Source: CBDDCQ01 sp965226285
Lineage (GTDB): Bacteria > Bacteroidota > Bacteroidia > Flavobacteriales > Ichthyobacteriaceae
Direction of reading: 5' to 3'
DNA: 64,000 nucleotides
NCBI GenBank assembly: GCA_965226285.1
Contig: CBDDCQ010000006.1
Coordinates: 1,054,001-1,118,000, forward strand
The translations under genes were made by a program, and so were the position numbers. Each line of letters starts with the position of its first letter. Positions within the stretch are counted from its first letter, which is position 1. The notes under the pieces were generated by a model, which did no database searches, had not been told where the DNA came from, and saw nothing but the letters and a program-made list of their open reading frames with translations. This document shows, one piece after another, positions 27,310-36,496 of the stretch.

Positions 27310-28491
27310 ATGTCTGAAAAACAAGATTTTTTAAGATACCAAGCTCAAACTTCAGATTACGCCTTAGGATTGGAAATAGAACAAGCTAAAGGTTCATATA
27401 TCTACGCAAAAGATGGAAAGGTATATTTAGATTTTGTAGCAGGGTTATCAGTTTGTAATCTAGGACATTGCCATACAAAGGTAATAGATGCCATACAAAA
27501 ACAGTCCGATAAATACTTACATGTGATGGTCTATGGAGAATATATTCAAACTCCTCAATTAGAATTATGTAAAACACTGGCAAGTTTCTTACCCTCTGAT
27601 TTGTCATGTACTTATTTAGTCAATTCAGGTACTGAAGCTATAGAGGGTTCCCTAAAATTAGCCAAAAGATATACAGGTAGAAGTGAAATCGTATCTTGCA
27701 AAGATGCCTACCACGGTAACACGCAAGGCTCTATGAGCGTGATGGGAATAGAAGCATCTAAGCGAGCTTATCGTCCTCTTTTACCTAATGTAAAGTTTAT
27801 TACCTACAACTGCACAGAAGATTTATCTAAGATAACTTATCATACAGCTTGTGTAATTATGGAAACCATACAAGGCGGAGCAGGCTTTATCACTCCCAAA
27901 AATGACTATTTGAAAAAGATACGCCAAAGGTGTGATGAAGTAGGTGCTTTACTTATTTTTGATGAAATACAACCCGGATTCGGACGCACTGGGAAGTTAT
28001 TCGGATTTGAAAATTACGATGTACATCCTAATATTATAGCCATGGGAAAAGCTATGGGAGGAGGAATGCCTATAGGTGCATTTACCTCATCCGAAAAAAT
28101 AATGAGTGTACTCAAGTATAACCCAATGCTAGGACACATTACTACATTTGGAGGTCATCCCGTGATAGCTGCCGCAGCTCTGGCTACACTCCAAGAGGTT
28201 ACAAAATATGAACTACTCCAAGAAGTACTGGAAAAAGAAAAACTATTCAGAGCATTATTAGTACACTCCAAGATAAAAGAAGTTAGAGGTAAGGGACTTA
28301 TGCTTGCCATTATAGTAGATACTCCAGAAATATGTCAAAAAGTAGTATTAGAGAGTATCAAGCAAGGATTGATATTATTTTTCCTACTATTTGAGAAAAA
28401 AGCCATAAGAATTACACCCCCTCTTACCATATCAAATGATGAGGTTAAAAAAGGGTGTAATATCATTCTAAATTGCTTAGACACTATATAA
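27310..28491 (+). CDS. Class III PLP-dependent aminotransferase
   Basis: 393 residues of the acetylornithine/4-aminobutyrate aminotransferase superfamily. Visible landmarks are YLVNSGTEAIEGSLKLA, the aromatic-PLP region CKDAYHGNTQGSMSVMG, the cofactor Asp in LIFDEIQPGFGRTG, and the Schiff-base Lys247 in AMGKAMGGGMPIGAF. Substrate cannot be read from sequence; ornithine, acetylornithine, GABA or a related amine are possible. It follows prfC closely, but no biosynthetic partners lie next to it. Its last 95 bp have been copied downstream as part of the tandem duplication at 28398-30176. Confidence 0.88.
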   Translation: MSEKQDFLRYQAQTSDYALGLEIEQAKGSYIYAKDGKVYLDFVAGLSVCNLGHCHTKVIDAIQKQSDKYLHVMVYGEYIQTPQLELCKTLASFLPSDLSCTYLVNSGTEAIEGSLKLAKRYTGRSEIVSCKDAYHGNTQGSMSVMGIEASKRAYRPLLPNVKFITYNCTEDLSKITYHTACVIMETIQGGAGFITPKNDYLKKIRQRCDEVGALLIFDEIQPGFGRTGKLFGFENYDVHPNIIAMGKAMGGGMPIGAFTSSEKIMSVLKYNPMLGHITTFGGHPVIAAAALATLQEVTKYELLQEVLEKEKLFRALLVHSKIKEVRGKGLMLAIIVDTPEICQKVVLESIKQGLILFFLLFEKKAIRITPPLTISNDEVKKGCNIILNCLDTI

Positions 28492-28494
28492 AAA

Positions 28495-29166
28495 TTAAAA
28501 CTTACCAGACTCATACTTACCAGACTTACCAAACTTACCAAACTTACCAAACTTACCAAACTTAAAGGTCAAATAACCTACAATGCCCGATAAATTAACA
28601 TCTTTGAGTTTATCTTTGGTATCATTTGAATATACCCATCTGTACCCTCCACCTATATTCAACACAAAAAACTTGGTAACATTGAGTTCTATCCCTACCC
28701 TAGGGGTAATCACAAAGGCTTGTATAGTTTCTAAATTTTTCTTTTTATCTTTATTATCTACAACGTTTTTATCCTTTACTGAAAAAGCACCATATCCCAA
28801 GTTTACTGCAAAGTTAAGATGTAGCAAATCTTTCATATCTGGGGTATAACCTAGCTGTAATCCTCCCCAACCTCCTCTTATGTATTCATTATCATTCAAA
28901 GAAGGTTTATTAGTAATGCCTGTTCCAAATAAGCCTAGATAAAAAGACTGGTTGATAAGCATCCCGCCACCACCGCCAACTACTACTGAAAATTTGTCAT
29001 TTATAGTGGTAAACCCAACTTCAGGATAACCATATCCAGTAATACTTACGTTCTGTCCTTTTTTAAATAAACTTACCAAAGTACTATAAGATTCATCTTG
29101 GTTCTGCCCTAAACAAAAAGTAAAACAAACAAGACTAAGCGATAAAATAAGTGGAATTTTTTTCAT
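28495..29166 (-). CDS. Outer-membrane beta-barrel protein, duplicate A
   Basis: 223 residues: signal peptide MKKIPLILSLSLVCFTFCLG, then a Gly/aromatic-rich chain (VSITGYGYPEVGFTTIND, VVGGGGGMLINQSFYLGLFGTG) typical of small OmpW/OprF-like barrels. The C-terminus is unusual: after YLTFKFGK come further F-G-K units encoded by 9-bp repeats, then SGKYESGKF. It is convergent with the aminotransferase gene, its stop 3 bp after that gene's stop. The copy at 29389-30060 is nearly identical. Specific function unknown. Confidence 0.8.
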   Translation of the reverse strand: MKKIPLILSLSLVCFTFCLGQNQDESYSTLVSLFKKGQNVSITGYGYPEVGFTTINDKFSVVVGGGGGMLINQSFYLGLFGTGITNKPSLNDNEYIRGGWGGLQLGYTPDMKDLLHLNFAVNLGYGAFSVKDKNVVDNKDKKKNLETIQAFVITPRVGIELNVTKFFVLNIGGGYRWVYSNDTKDKLKDVNLSGIVGYLTFKFGKFGKFGKFGKSGKYESGKF

Positions 29167-29292
29167 TATTTTTATATATTTAATTGTTAATTTATATTAT
29201 TAGTTATCAACTGCGAATGTAATACAAAATAATAAGGTAAATTTTCTTTCCTTATGAATTGACTATATTAAGCTCTGAAATGTTTTTATAAT

Positions 29293-29385
29293 AAAAAGCC
29301 ATAAGAATTACACCCCCTCTTATCATATCAAACGATGATTAAAAAAGGGTGTAATATCGTTCTAAATTGCTTAGACACTATATAA
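29293..29385 (+). pseudogene. Duplicated 3' fragment of the aminotransferase gene
   Basis: Matches the last 95 bp of the aminotransferase gene (AIRITPPLTISNDEV region) but lacks the rest and has a 2-bp deletion that breaks the frame. It is a by-product of the tandem duplication and marks where unit 2 begins. Confidence 0.85.
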
Positions 29386-29388
29386 AAA

Positions 29389-30060
29389 TTAAAACTTACC
29401 AGACTCATACTTACCAGACTTACGAGACTTACCAAACTTACCAAACTTACCAAACTTAAAGGTCAAATAACCTACAATGCCCGATAAATTAACATCTTTG
29501 AGTTTATCTTTGGTATCATTTGAATATACCCATCTGTACCCTCCACCTATATTCAACACAAAAAACTTGGTAACATTGAGTTCTATCCCTACCCTAGGGG
29601 TAATCACAAAGGCTTGTATAGTTTCTAAATTTTTCTTTTTATCTTTATTATCTACAACGTTTTTATCCTTTACTGAAAAAGCACCATATCCCAAGTTTAC
29701 TGCAAAGTTAAGATGTAGCAAATCTTTCATATCTGGGGTATAACCTAGCTGTAATCCTCCCCAACCTCCTCTTATGTATTCATTATCATTCAAAGAAGGT
29801 TTATTAGTAATGCCTGTTCCAAATAAGCCTAGATAAAAAGACTGGTTGATAAGCATCCCGCCACCACCGCCAACTACTACTGAAAATTTGTCATTTATAG
29901 TGGTAAACCCAACTTCAGGATAACCATATCCAGTAATACTTACGTTCTGTCCTTTTTTAAATAAACTTACCAAAGTACTATAAGATTCATCTTGGTTCTG
30001 TCCTAAACAAAAAGTAAAACAAACAAGACTAAGCGATAAAATAAGTGGAAACTTTTTCAT
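29389..30060 (-). CDS. Outer-membrane beta-barrel protein, duplicate B
   Basis: Second copy of the 28495-29166 protein, 223 residues when started at the signal peptide MKKFPLILS; an in-frame ATG at 30096 would add 12 residues upstream and is unlikely. Differences lie at signal-peptide position 4 and in the C-terminal repeat, where one F-G-K unit has become S-R-K. The near identity over 670 bp indicates a recent duplication or ongoing gene conversion. Confidence 0.8.
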   Translation of the reverse strand: MKKFPLILSLSLVCFTFCLGQNQDESYSTLVSLFKKGQNVSITGYGYPEVGFTTINDKFSVVVGGGGGMLINQSFYLGLFGTGITNKPSLNDNEYIRGGWGGLQLGYTPDMKDLLHLNFAVNLGYGAFSVKDKNVVDNKDKKKNLETIQAFVITPRVGIELNVTKFFVLNIGGGYRWVYSNDTKDKLKDVNLSGIVGYLTFKFGKFGKFGKSRKSGKYESGKF

Positions 30061-30234
30061 TATTTTAATATATTTAATTATTGATTTCAACCACAAATGT
30101 AATACAAACTAATTAAGGTAAATTTTCTTTCCTTATGAATTGACTATACCAAACTCTGAAATGTTTTTATAGTAAAATGATAAAACTTAGGTTTAAGATA
30201 ATTTAAAGAAATTTACTAGTATTGTAAACACTTA

Positions 30235-30350
30235 TATAATCTGTTAAATAACTACTAATACCCAATAAATTTACATTATTTGAGAGAACCATCAAGTATC
30301 CCCTTCCTATTATTCAATACAACAAACTTAGTTATTACAATTTTTTTCAT
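30235..30350 (-). pseudogene. Third, decayed copy of the OMP family
   Basis: On the minus strand an ATG at 30348-30350 opens MKKIVITKFVVLNN and, after an in-frame stop, recognisable family sequence (VNLLGISSYLT against VNLSGIVGYLT in the intact copies). The start codon region is joined directly to the last quarter of the gene, so most of the interior is deleted. Its upstream neighbour is a partial copy of the GTTCAAGATAATTTAA-type repeat (about 30186-30202). Confidence 0.6.
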
Positions 30351-30427
30351 GATTTTCTAAGTTATTTGGTCATTCCTATCATTGCAAATTTAATACAAAG
30401 TAAATCCAGATATAACCATTTTTTTGC

Positions 30428-30435
30428 TAATTTTG
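30428..30435 (+). promoter_or_regulatory. -7 promoter box of uvrB
   Basis: TAATTTTG matches TAnnTTTG 55 bp before uvrB. Confidence 0.5.
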
Positions 30436-30490
30436 TCATATAAAAAATTAATCTGTCTAAAAACTACACAAAAGCGTAAGTTAAACTATA

Positions 30491-32479
30491 ATGTTCAAAA
30501 TTGAATCTGCATTTAAACCTACTGGAGACCAACCTGAGGCTATAGATGAACTAGAAAAGGGAATAAAAAATGGTATAGAACACCAAACGTTACTAGGTGT
30601 TACAGGTTCAGGTAAAACCTTTACTATAGCCAATGTAATAGAGCGTGTACAAAAACCTACCCTTATTCTATCGCACAACAAAACACTTGCTGCTCAACTA
30701 TATGCAGAATTTAAGGCTTTTTTTCCAAATAATGCCGTACAATACTTTGTGTCATACTATGATTATTACCAACCAGAGGCTTACCTACCTGTCTCATCTA
30801 CTTATATAGAAAAAGATTTATCCATCAATGACGAAATAGAAATGATGAGGCTCGCCACTACTTCTGCCCTACTTTCAGGTAGAAAAGATGTAATAGTAGT
30901 AGCTTCGGTATCTTGCTTATATGGTATGGGAAACCCCAAAGAATTCTCTAGCCATATTGTACATATTAAAAAAGGACAAGTTATAAGAAGAGATAGCCTA
31001 TTACTCAAATTTGTAGATGCCCTATACTCAAGGACTCAAGGAGATTTTTTGAGGGGTAACTTCAGAGTAAAAGGCGACACTATAGACATATTCCCTGCAT
31101 ACACAGAAGAATTTTATCGCATACACTTTTGGGGAAATGAAATAGAAGAAATAGAATCTATCGATCCATTTGAAAATACAATAATCAATACATTTGAAGA
31201 ACTTGATATATATCCAAAAAACCTATTTGCTACTAGTAAAGAAACTCTAAACAACGCTATTAAAAATATCCAAAGTGACTTAGTAGAACAAATTACCCTG
31301 CTAAGAGAAACAGGCAAACATATCGAAGCTAAAAGACTAAAAGAACGCACAGAATTTGACATAGAAATGATTAAAGAATTGGGATATTGCTCTGGTATAG
31401 AGAACTACTCCCGATACTTAGATGGCAGGCAAGCCGGAGAACGTCCCTCTTGCTTACTAGATTATTTTAAAGACAACTATTTGATGATAGTAGATGAAAG
31501 CCATGCAACTATATCACAAATAAAAGCCATGCACGGAGGAGACTACTCACGAAAAAAAACCTTGGTAGAATATGGCTTTAGGTTATCTGCTGCCATAGAT
31601 AATCGTCCTCTAAAATTTGAAGAATTTGAAACTATAAATAAACAAGTCATCTATATAAGTGCCACTCCAGCAGATTATGAGTTAGACAGAAGTAATGGAG
31701 TATTTGTAGAACAAATTATAAGACCCACAGGACTATTAGACCCTAATATAGAAGTTCGCCCTATAAAAAACCAAATAGATAACTTAATAGAAGAAATACA
31801 AAAGCGAAATGAAGCAAATGAACGCACACTAATTACTACCCTAACTAAAAGAATGGCAGAAGAACTGTCTAAATACCTTGGAAGACTAAATATAAGATGC
31901 AGATACATACACTCCGATATAGATACACTGGAGCGCATAGAAATCATGCAAGATTTGAGAATGGGAATATTTGATGTGCTTATAGGGATAAACCTCCTTA
32001 GAGAGGGATTAGATTTGCCAGAAGTGTCCCTAGTGGCTATCTTAGATGCTGACAAAGAAGGTTTTTTGAGGTCTCATACGGCTCTTACTCAAACGGCAGG
32101 TAGAGCTGCACGAAATGTAAATGGTACAGTGATTATGTATGCCGATAAAATAACTAAAAGTATGCAAAAAACCATAGACGAAACTACACGTCGCAGAACT
32201 AAACAAATGGAGTACAATAAAACAAATAACATGACTCCTACTCCTCTGAAAAAAGAGATAAAAAACGATTTAATTGGTAGAGATAAAGAATTGATTAAAA
32301 AAGATAGTATTAGAGACAAAACCAAAGCCAAAAAAGCATTCAAAAACAAAAGTCAACTCGCCAAAGAGATAACAAAAGCACAAACTAGAATGGAACAAGC
32401 TGCTGAAAAATTAGACTTTATAGAAGCAGCCTACTGGAGAGACATTATCAAAGAATTAAAAGACAAAAATGAAATATAA
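30491..32479 (+). CDS. uvrB: Excinuclease ABC subunit B
   Basis: Helicase-like damage-verification subunit of nucleotide excision repair. Walker A GVTGSGKT lies at 36-43. The damage-binding beta-hairpin region YFVSYYDYYQPEAYLP follows, with the DESH-type motif (IVDESHATISQI), GINLLREGLDLPEV and QTAGRAARN. The C-terminal UVR motif region AAEKLDFIEAAYWRDIIKEL contacts UvrC. 662 aa is normal. It overlaps the downstream Nramp gene by 11 bp, so both are translated from one message. Confidence 0.97.
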   Translation: MFKIESAFKPTGDQPEAIDELEKGIKNGIEHQTLLGVTGSGKTFTIANVIERVQKPTLILSHNKTLAAQLYAEFKAFFPNNAVQYFVSYYDYYQPEAYLPVSSTYIEKDLSINDEIEMMRLATTSALLSGRKDVIVVASVSCLYGMGNPKEFSSHIVHIKKGQVIRRDSLLLKFVDALYSRTQGDFLRGNFRVKGDTIDIFPAYTEEFYRIHFWGNEIEEIESIDPFENTIINTFEELDIYPKNLFATSKETLNNAIKNIQSDLVEQITLLRETGKHIEAKRLKERTEFDIEMIKELGYCSGIENYSRYLDGRQAGERPSCLLDYFKDNYLMIVDESHATISQIKAMHGGDYSRKKTLVEYGFRLSAAIDNRPLKFEEFETINKQVIYISATPADYELDRSNGVFVEQIIRPTGLLDPNIEVRPIKNQIDNLIEEIQKRNEANERTLITTLTKRMAEELSKYLGRLNIRCRYIHSDIDTLERIEIMQDLRMGIFDVLIGINLLREGLDLPEVSLVAILDADKEGFLRSHTALTQTAGRAARNVNGTVIMYADKITKSMQKTIDETTRRRTKQMEYNKTNNMTPTPLKKEIKNDLIGRDKELIKKDSIRDKTKAKKAFKNKSQLAKEITKAQTRMEQAAEKLDFIEAAYWRDIIKELKDKNEI

Positions 32480-33746
32480 ATTTATAAAATACTTAGGACC
32501 AGGGTTAATTGCATCAGCCTCTGCCATTGGCACTTCTCATTTAGTTCAATCTACCCAAGCAGGTGCTCAATATGGATATCAGCTAGTACTAGCTATACTA
32601 ATGATAAACTTACTAAAATATCCTTTCTTTGAGTTTGGAAGTCGTTACGCCTCAGCCACTGGAGAAAACCTCATACAAGGTTACGCAAGGCATAATTTCA
32701 AGTATATATACATCTACGTCTTTACTAATTTTGTGATTTGCTGTGTATCCATATCAGCATTATCTATGTTTTTATCGTCTTTATTTTGCTCCACTTTTTC
32801 TATTCCAAGTGTTTACTTACCCTTTTTATCTTCTCTGTTTATCACACTCAATCTATTTTTGCTTATAAAAGGCAAATACAAACTATTAGAGTCATCTATG
32901 AAAATCATGCTCGTAGTCTTAATTTTATGTACTATTTTAGTGGCTATTCTCACTGTAAATCAAGAGTCAAAAATTATGGATTACTCCATTATACCCATTG
33001 ACCTAAACCATATCAGTTTAGTTTTTGTAGTAGCCCTATTTGGTTGGATGCCTACGTTATTAGAAGGGGGAATTTGGCAATCTATATGGTTTCAAGCCAG
33101 AGATAAAGTCAACCAAAAGAGAACACCTTTAAAATTTGCATTGATTGATTTTAATGTGGGATATATCTCTTGTGCATTACTGGCTATTCTCTTTGTGTAT
33201 CTGGGTGCAAATGTAATGTATGGAATGATTTTAGATGCTAAGCCCGTATCCTTTGATAAAATGTCAGGAATAGTATTTTCTGGTTTATTTTTAGACTCCT
33301 ATAACCGTGTACTCCCTTTTGGTATAAAATACCTTGCTAATATAGGTGCCTTAGCTGCTATATTTTCTTCTTTAATTACTGTTCAAGATGCTTTATCTCG
33401 CTCTACCCAAATGGCAACCTATTTGCATAAGCACAGGTACAATCTGAATGATAAAATAGAAAATATACCCAATAAACTCTGCATTAAAACGCTCATCTAT
33501 GCTACTGTAGTAACTATTTGTATTATCTTCTTTTTCAAAAATCATTTTAGATTATTACTTACCATAGCTATGGTAATGTCTTTTATGATGTCTCCCATTA
33601 CAGCCTTTATGACTCACAAAGTAATTTTTTCAAAAGCCTTTCCGAAAAAGTACAAACCTAAATTATGGCTAAAAATTTTAAGTATTACAGGCTTAATATT
33701 CCTTTCTATTTTTGCTTGTTTCTTTATCTTTACAAAGCTTTTTTAA
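32469..33746 (+). CDS. Nramp-family membrane transporter with atypical TM1
   Basis: 425 residues with about eleven hydrophobic helices. The N-terminus GPGLIASASAIGTSHL and the following QSTQAGAQYGYQLV have the Nramp TM1-TM2 layout, and helix 6 region reads LAAIFSSLITVQDALSRSTQ. The canonical TM1 metal motif DPGN is absent; the corresponding stretch is A-S-A-I-G-T-S-H. Canonical Mn/Fe transport should therefore not be assumed. Start codon lies inside the uvrB 3' end (11-bp overlap), a translational coupling arrangement. Confidence 0.8.
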   Translation: MKYKFIKYLGPGLIASASAIGTSHLVQSTQAGAQYGYQLVLAILMINLLKYPFFEFGSRYASATGENLIQGYARHNFKYIYIYVFTNFVICCVSISALSMFLSSLFCSTFSIPSVYLPFLSSLFITLNLFLLIKGKYKLLESSMKIMLVVLILCTILVAILTVNQESKIMDYSIIPIDLNHISLVFVVALFGWMPTLLEGGIWQSIWFQARDKVNQKRTPLKFALIDFNVGYISCALLAILFVYLGANVMYGMILDAKPVSFDKMSGIVFSGLFLDSYNRVLPFGIKYLANIGALAAIFSSLITVQDALSRSTQMATYLHKHRYNLNDKIENIPNKLCIKTLIYATVVTICIIFFFKNHFRLLLTIAMVMSFMMSPITAFMTHKVIFSKAFPKKYKPKLWLKILSITGLIFLSIFACFFIFTKLF

Positions 33747-34094
33747 ATAAATTAAAAATTATCATCTTTGTATAATACTAAAATGTTACCTAACTTAACA
33801 AGATATAACTAAAGATAAAAAATTCTAAATTATATTACTGTAAGTCAATTGTTTACCTTTGAATCATAATTATATATTCTTTACAATAATTTTATTTTAT
33901 GTACGTTTATAACATTTTTTTGTAAGTAGAACTTTTGTAGTCTTTTCGTCATTTCTGAAATTGCAAAAGGCACCTTAAAAAAACCACAAAAAGTGAAAAA
34001 ATTGCTATTATTCGGAGAGTTATATTTTATAAAATAAAAAGATGATTATATTTGTAAACTTATATTTAATCCATATCGTAAATTGTAAAAAAAC
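33747..34094 (+). promoter_or_regulatory. Regulatory gap upstream of cysD with two promoter-like boxes
   Basis: 348 bp without a gene. Two plus-strand TAnnTTTG boxes are visible: TACCTTTG at 33854-33861 and TATATTTG at 34047-34054, the latter 41 bp before cysD. No riboswitch or clear operator could be recognised by eye. Confidence 0.45.
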
Positions 34095-35000
34095 ATGCAA
34101 AAATATAACTTGAATCATTTAAGAGAATTAGAATCTGAAGCAATTTTTGTAATACGCGAAGCAGTAGCCCAATTTGAAAATCCTGCATTACTTTTTTCAG
34201 GAGGTAAAGACTCTATTATATTATCCCATTTGGCAAAAAAAGCATTCTACCCAGCAAATATACCCTTTCCTCTTATTCATATAGATACAGGACACAATTT
34301 TCCTGAAACCATCAAATTTAGAGATGAGCTCATCAAAAGATTAAATGTAAATCTTTTAGTGAGTTCCGTTCAGGAGTCTATAGACCAAGGTAGGGCAGTA
34401 GAAGAAAAAACAAAAGATGCCAATAGAAATACATTGCAAACCGTTACCCTACTAGATACCATCGAAGAGCACAAAATAGATGCTGCTATGGGAGGTGCAC
34501 GTAGAGACGAAGAAAAAGCTCGTGCTAAAGAACGCTTCTTTTCACATAGAGATGATTTTGGACAATGGGACCCTAAAAACCAACGCCCTGAACTATGGCA
34601 TCTATTCAATGGGAAAAAAAACTCCGGAGAACACTTTAGAGTATTCCCTATAAGCAACTGGACAGAAATAGATGTATGGCAGTATATAATCTCTGAAAAA
34701 ATTGAAATTCCATCGTTGTATTTTGCTCACTATAGAGATGTAATATACCGAAATAATTCATGGATTCCTGTATCAAAGTACATCAATATAAACGAAACAG
34801 AAAAAGTAGTAAACAAAAAAGTTCGATTTAGAACACTTGGGGATATTACTATTACTGGAGGTATAGAATCAGATGCTGATACCTTAGAGAAAATTGTAAT
34901 GGAAGTGGCTAGTACAAGACATACTGAAAGAGGAAATAGAGCAGATGATAAACGTTCTGAATCGTCTATGGAAGATAGAAAGAAAGAAGGGTATTTCTAA
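34095..35000 (+). CDS. cysD: Sulfate adenylyltransferase subunit 2
   Basis: Catalytic subunit of the ATP sulfurylase that activates sulfate to adenosine 5'-phosphosulfate. The PP-loop SGGKDS is at 35-40, followed by HIDTGHNFPETI, GGARRDEEKARAKER and the C-terminal RGNRADDKRSESSMEDRKKEGYF tail (residues about 279-301), all diagnostic for CysD. 301 aa is normal. It is 37 bp upstream of cysN. Confidence 0.97.
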   Translation: MQKYNLNHLRELESEAIFVIREAVAQFENPALLFSGGKDSIILSHLAKKAFYPANIPFPLIHIDTGHNFPETIKFRDELIKRLNVNLLVSSVQESIDQGRAVEEKTKDANRNTLQTVTLLDTIEEHKIDAAMGGARRDEEKARAKERFFSHRDDFGQWDPKNQRPELWHLFNGKKNSGEHFRVFPISNWTEIDVWQYIISEKIEIPSLYFAHYRDVIYRNNSWIPVSKYININETEKVVNKKVRFRTLGDITITGGIESDADTLEKIVMEVASTRHTERGNRADDKRSESSMEDRKKEGYF

Positions 35001-35037
35001 AAAAATATGAATATAATACAAAATTTATAGAAAAAAT

Positions 35038-36288
35038 ATGAATGATATGGAATTATTAAGATTTACTACAGCAGGTAGTGTAGATGATGGAAAAAGTACC
35101 CTTATAGGAAGACTATTATATGATTCTAAAGCTATATTTGAAGACCAAATGCAAGCTGTACAAATATCTAGCGATAGAAAGGGATTGGACCATATAGATT
35201 TATCTTTGTTTACAGATGGGCTAAGAGATGAAAGAGAACAAGGTATTACCATAGATGTAGCATATAGATACTTTGCTACACCAAAGAGAAAATTCATCAT
35301 AGCAGATACACCTGGACATATACAATATACACGCAATATGGTAACGGGAGCTTCTACAGCTAATTTGGCACTCATATTAGTAGATGCTCGCAAAGGACTT
35401 ATTGAGCAAACTAAAAGACATTCTTTTATATCTTCGCTTTTGCAAATTCCACACCTAATAGTATGTATCAATAAAATGGATTTAGTAGATTACGATGAGA
35501 GTTACTACAACAAAATAGTAGAAGAATATAAGGTATTCGCTGCCAAACTCAATATAAAAGACATAAGATTTGTACCTATCAGTGCCTTATACGGTGATAA
35601 TATTGTAAACCGTTCAGAAAATATGAAATGGTACCAAGGTGCTACCCTACTCAATCAGTTAGAAACGGTACACATTGCATCGGATTATAACCATATAGAT
35701 TGTAGATTTCCGGTACAAACCGTTATCAGACCTCATAATGAAGAACACCATGACTATAGAGGATATGCGGGAAGGATTGCAAGTGGTATCTTTAAACCCT
35801 ACGATGAAGTGGTAGTACTACCCTCAGGTTTTTCATCAAAAATTAAATCTGTAGAATTAAATGGAAAAGAGCTAAAAAAAGCCTTTGCTCCTATGTCGGT
35901 AACCATAACGCTACAAGACGATATAGATGTGAGCCGAGGAAATATGATAGTCAGAAAAAACAATCAACCTGAATCTACACAAGATATAGATATAATGATT
36001 TGCTGGCTAAATGAAAATGAACCTAAACCAAGAGCCAAATACATACTCAAACACACCTCAAATGAAGCCCGTACAATGATTAAAGATATTGCATATACAG
36101 TGGATATTAATACATTGCATAAAATGGAAGATAAAAAGAATATCCAAATGAATGACATTGCCAGAATAAAATTGAGAACTACTAAACCTATATTTATAGA
36201 TTCGTATTCTAAAAATAGAGAAACGGGAAGTTTAATTTTGATAGATGAAAGCACCAACGAAACAGTAGCGGCAGGTATGATAATATAG
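35038..36288 (+). CDS. cysN: Sulfate adenylyltransferase subunit 1 (GTPase)
   Basis: Regulatory GTPase partner of CysD; GTP hydrolysis drives APS formation. The P-loop GSVDDGKST is at 13-21, switch I includes DEREQGITIDVAYRYF, switch II is ADTPGHIQYTRNM, and the base motif is NKMDLVD. 416 aa: there is no fused APS kinase domain, so cysC must be elsewhere or absent. No cysH or sulfate transporter is adjacent in the window. Confidence 0.96.
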   Translation: MNDMELLRFTTAGSVDDGKSTLIGRLLYDSKAIFEDQMQAVQISSDRKGLDHIDLSLFTDGLRDEREQGITIDVAYRYFATPKRKFIIADTPGHIQYTRNMVTGASTANLALILVDARKGLIEQTKRHSFISSLLQIPHLIVCINKMDLVDYDESYYNKIVEEYKVFAAKLNIKDIRFVPISALYGDNIVNRSENMKWYQGATLLNQLETVHIASDYNHIDCRFPVQTVIRPHNEEHHDYRGYAGRIASGIFKPYDEVVVLPSGFSSKIKSVELNGKELKKAFAPMSVTITLQDDIDVSRGNMIVRKNNQPESTQDIDIMICWLNENEPKPRAKYILKHTSNEARTMIKDIAYTVDINTLHKMEDKKNIQMNDIARIKLRTTKPIFIDSYSKNRETGSLILIDESTNETVAAGMII

Positions 36289-36496
36289 CCAAAGGGATAT
36301 TCTAAAAATAATATTCAGCAAAATATGAGATTTTGGAATAAAGAAGCTGAAACAACATTTTTTGGCGTAATTCAAAGTTTCATCTCATTACATTCAAATC
36401 CTATCTCATCATACATATAGGTTTTGACACAAACGAACAGTACATAAAACCAGTTGATAGCCGCCTTATGAATTATACAAACAATTTGAAATTAAA

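Larger units (their letters stand above)
28398..30176. repeat. Tandem duplication of an 890-bp unit (aminotransferase tail plus OMP gene)
   Basis: Two direct units offset by 894 bp: about 28398-29292 and 29293-30176. Each begins with the aminotransferase 3' end and carries the complete minus-strand OMP gene and its upstream region. The OMP coding parts are almost identical; the aminotransferase tail in unit 2 has several substitutions and a 2-bp deletion. The junction lies at short A/T-rich matching sequence (TTTTATAATAAAAAGCC against GAGAAAAAAGCC). Confidence 0.92.

Noticed and set aside
36289..36496. Short frames between cysN and the TPR gene
   Set aside because: Frames are broken by stops and I could match no family; treated as non-coding.
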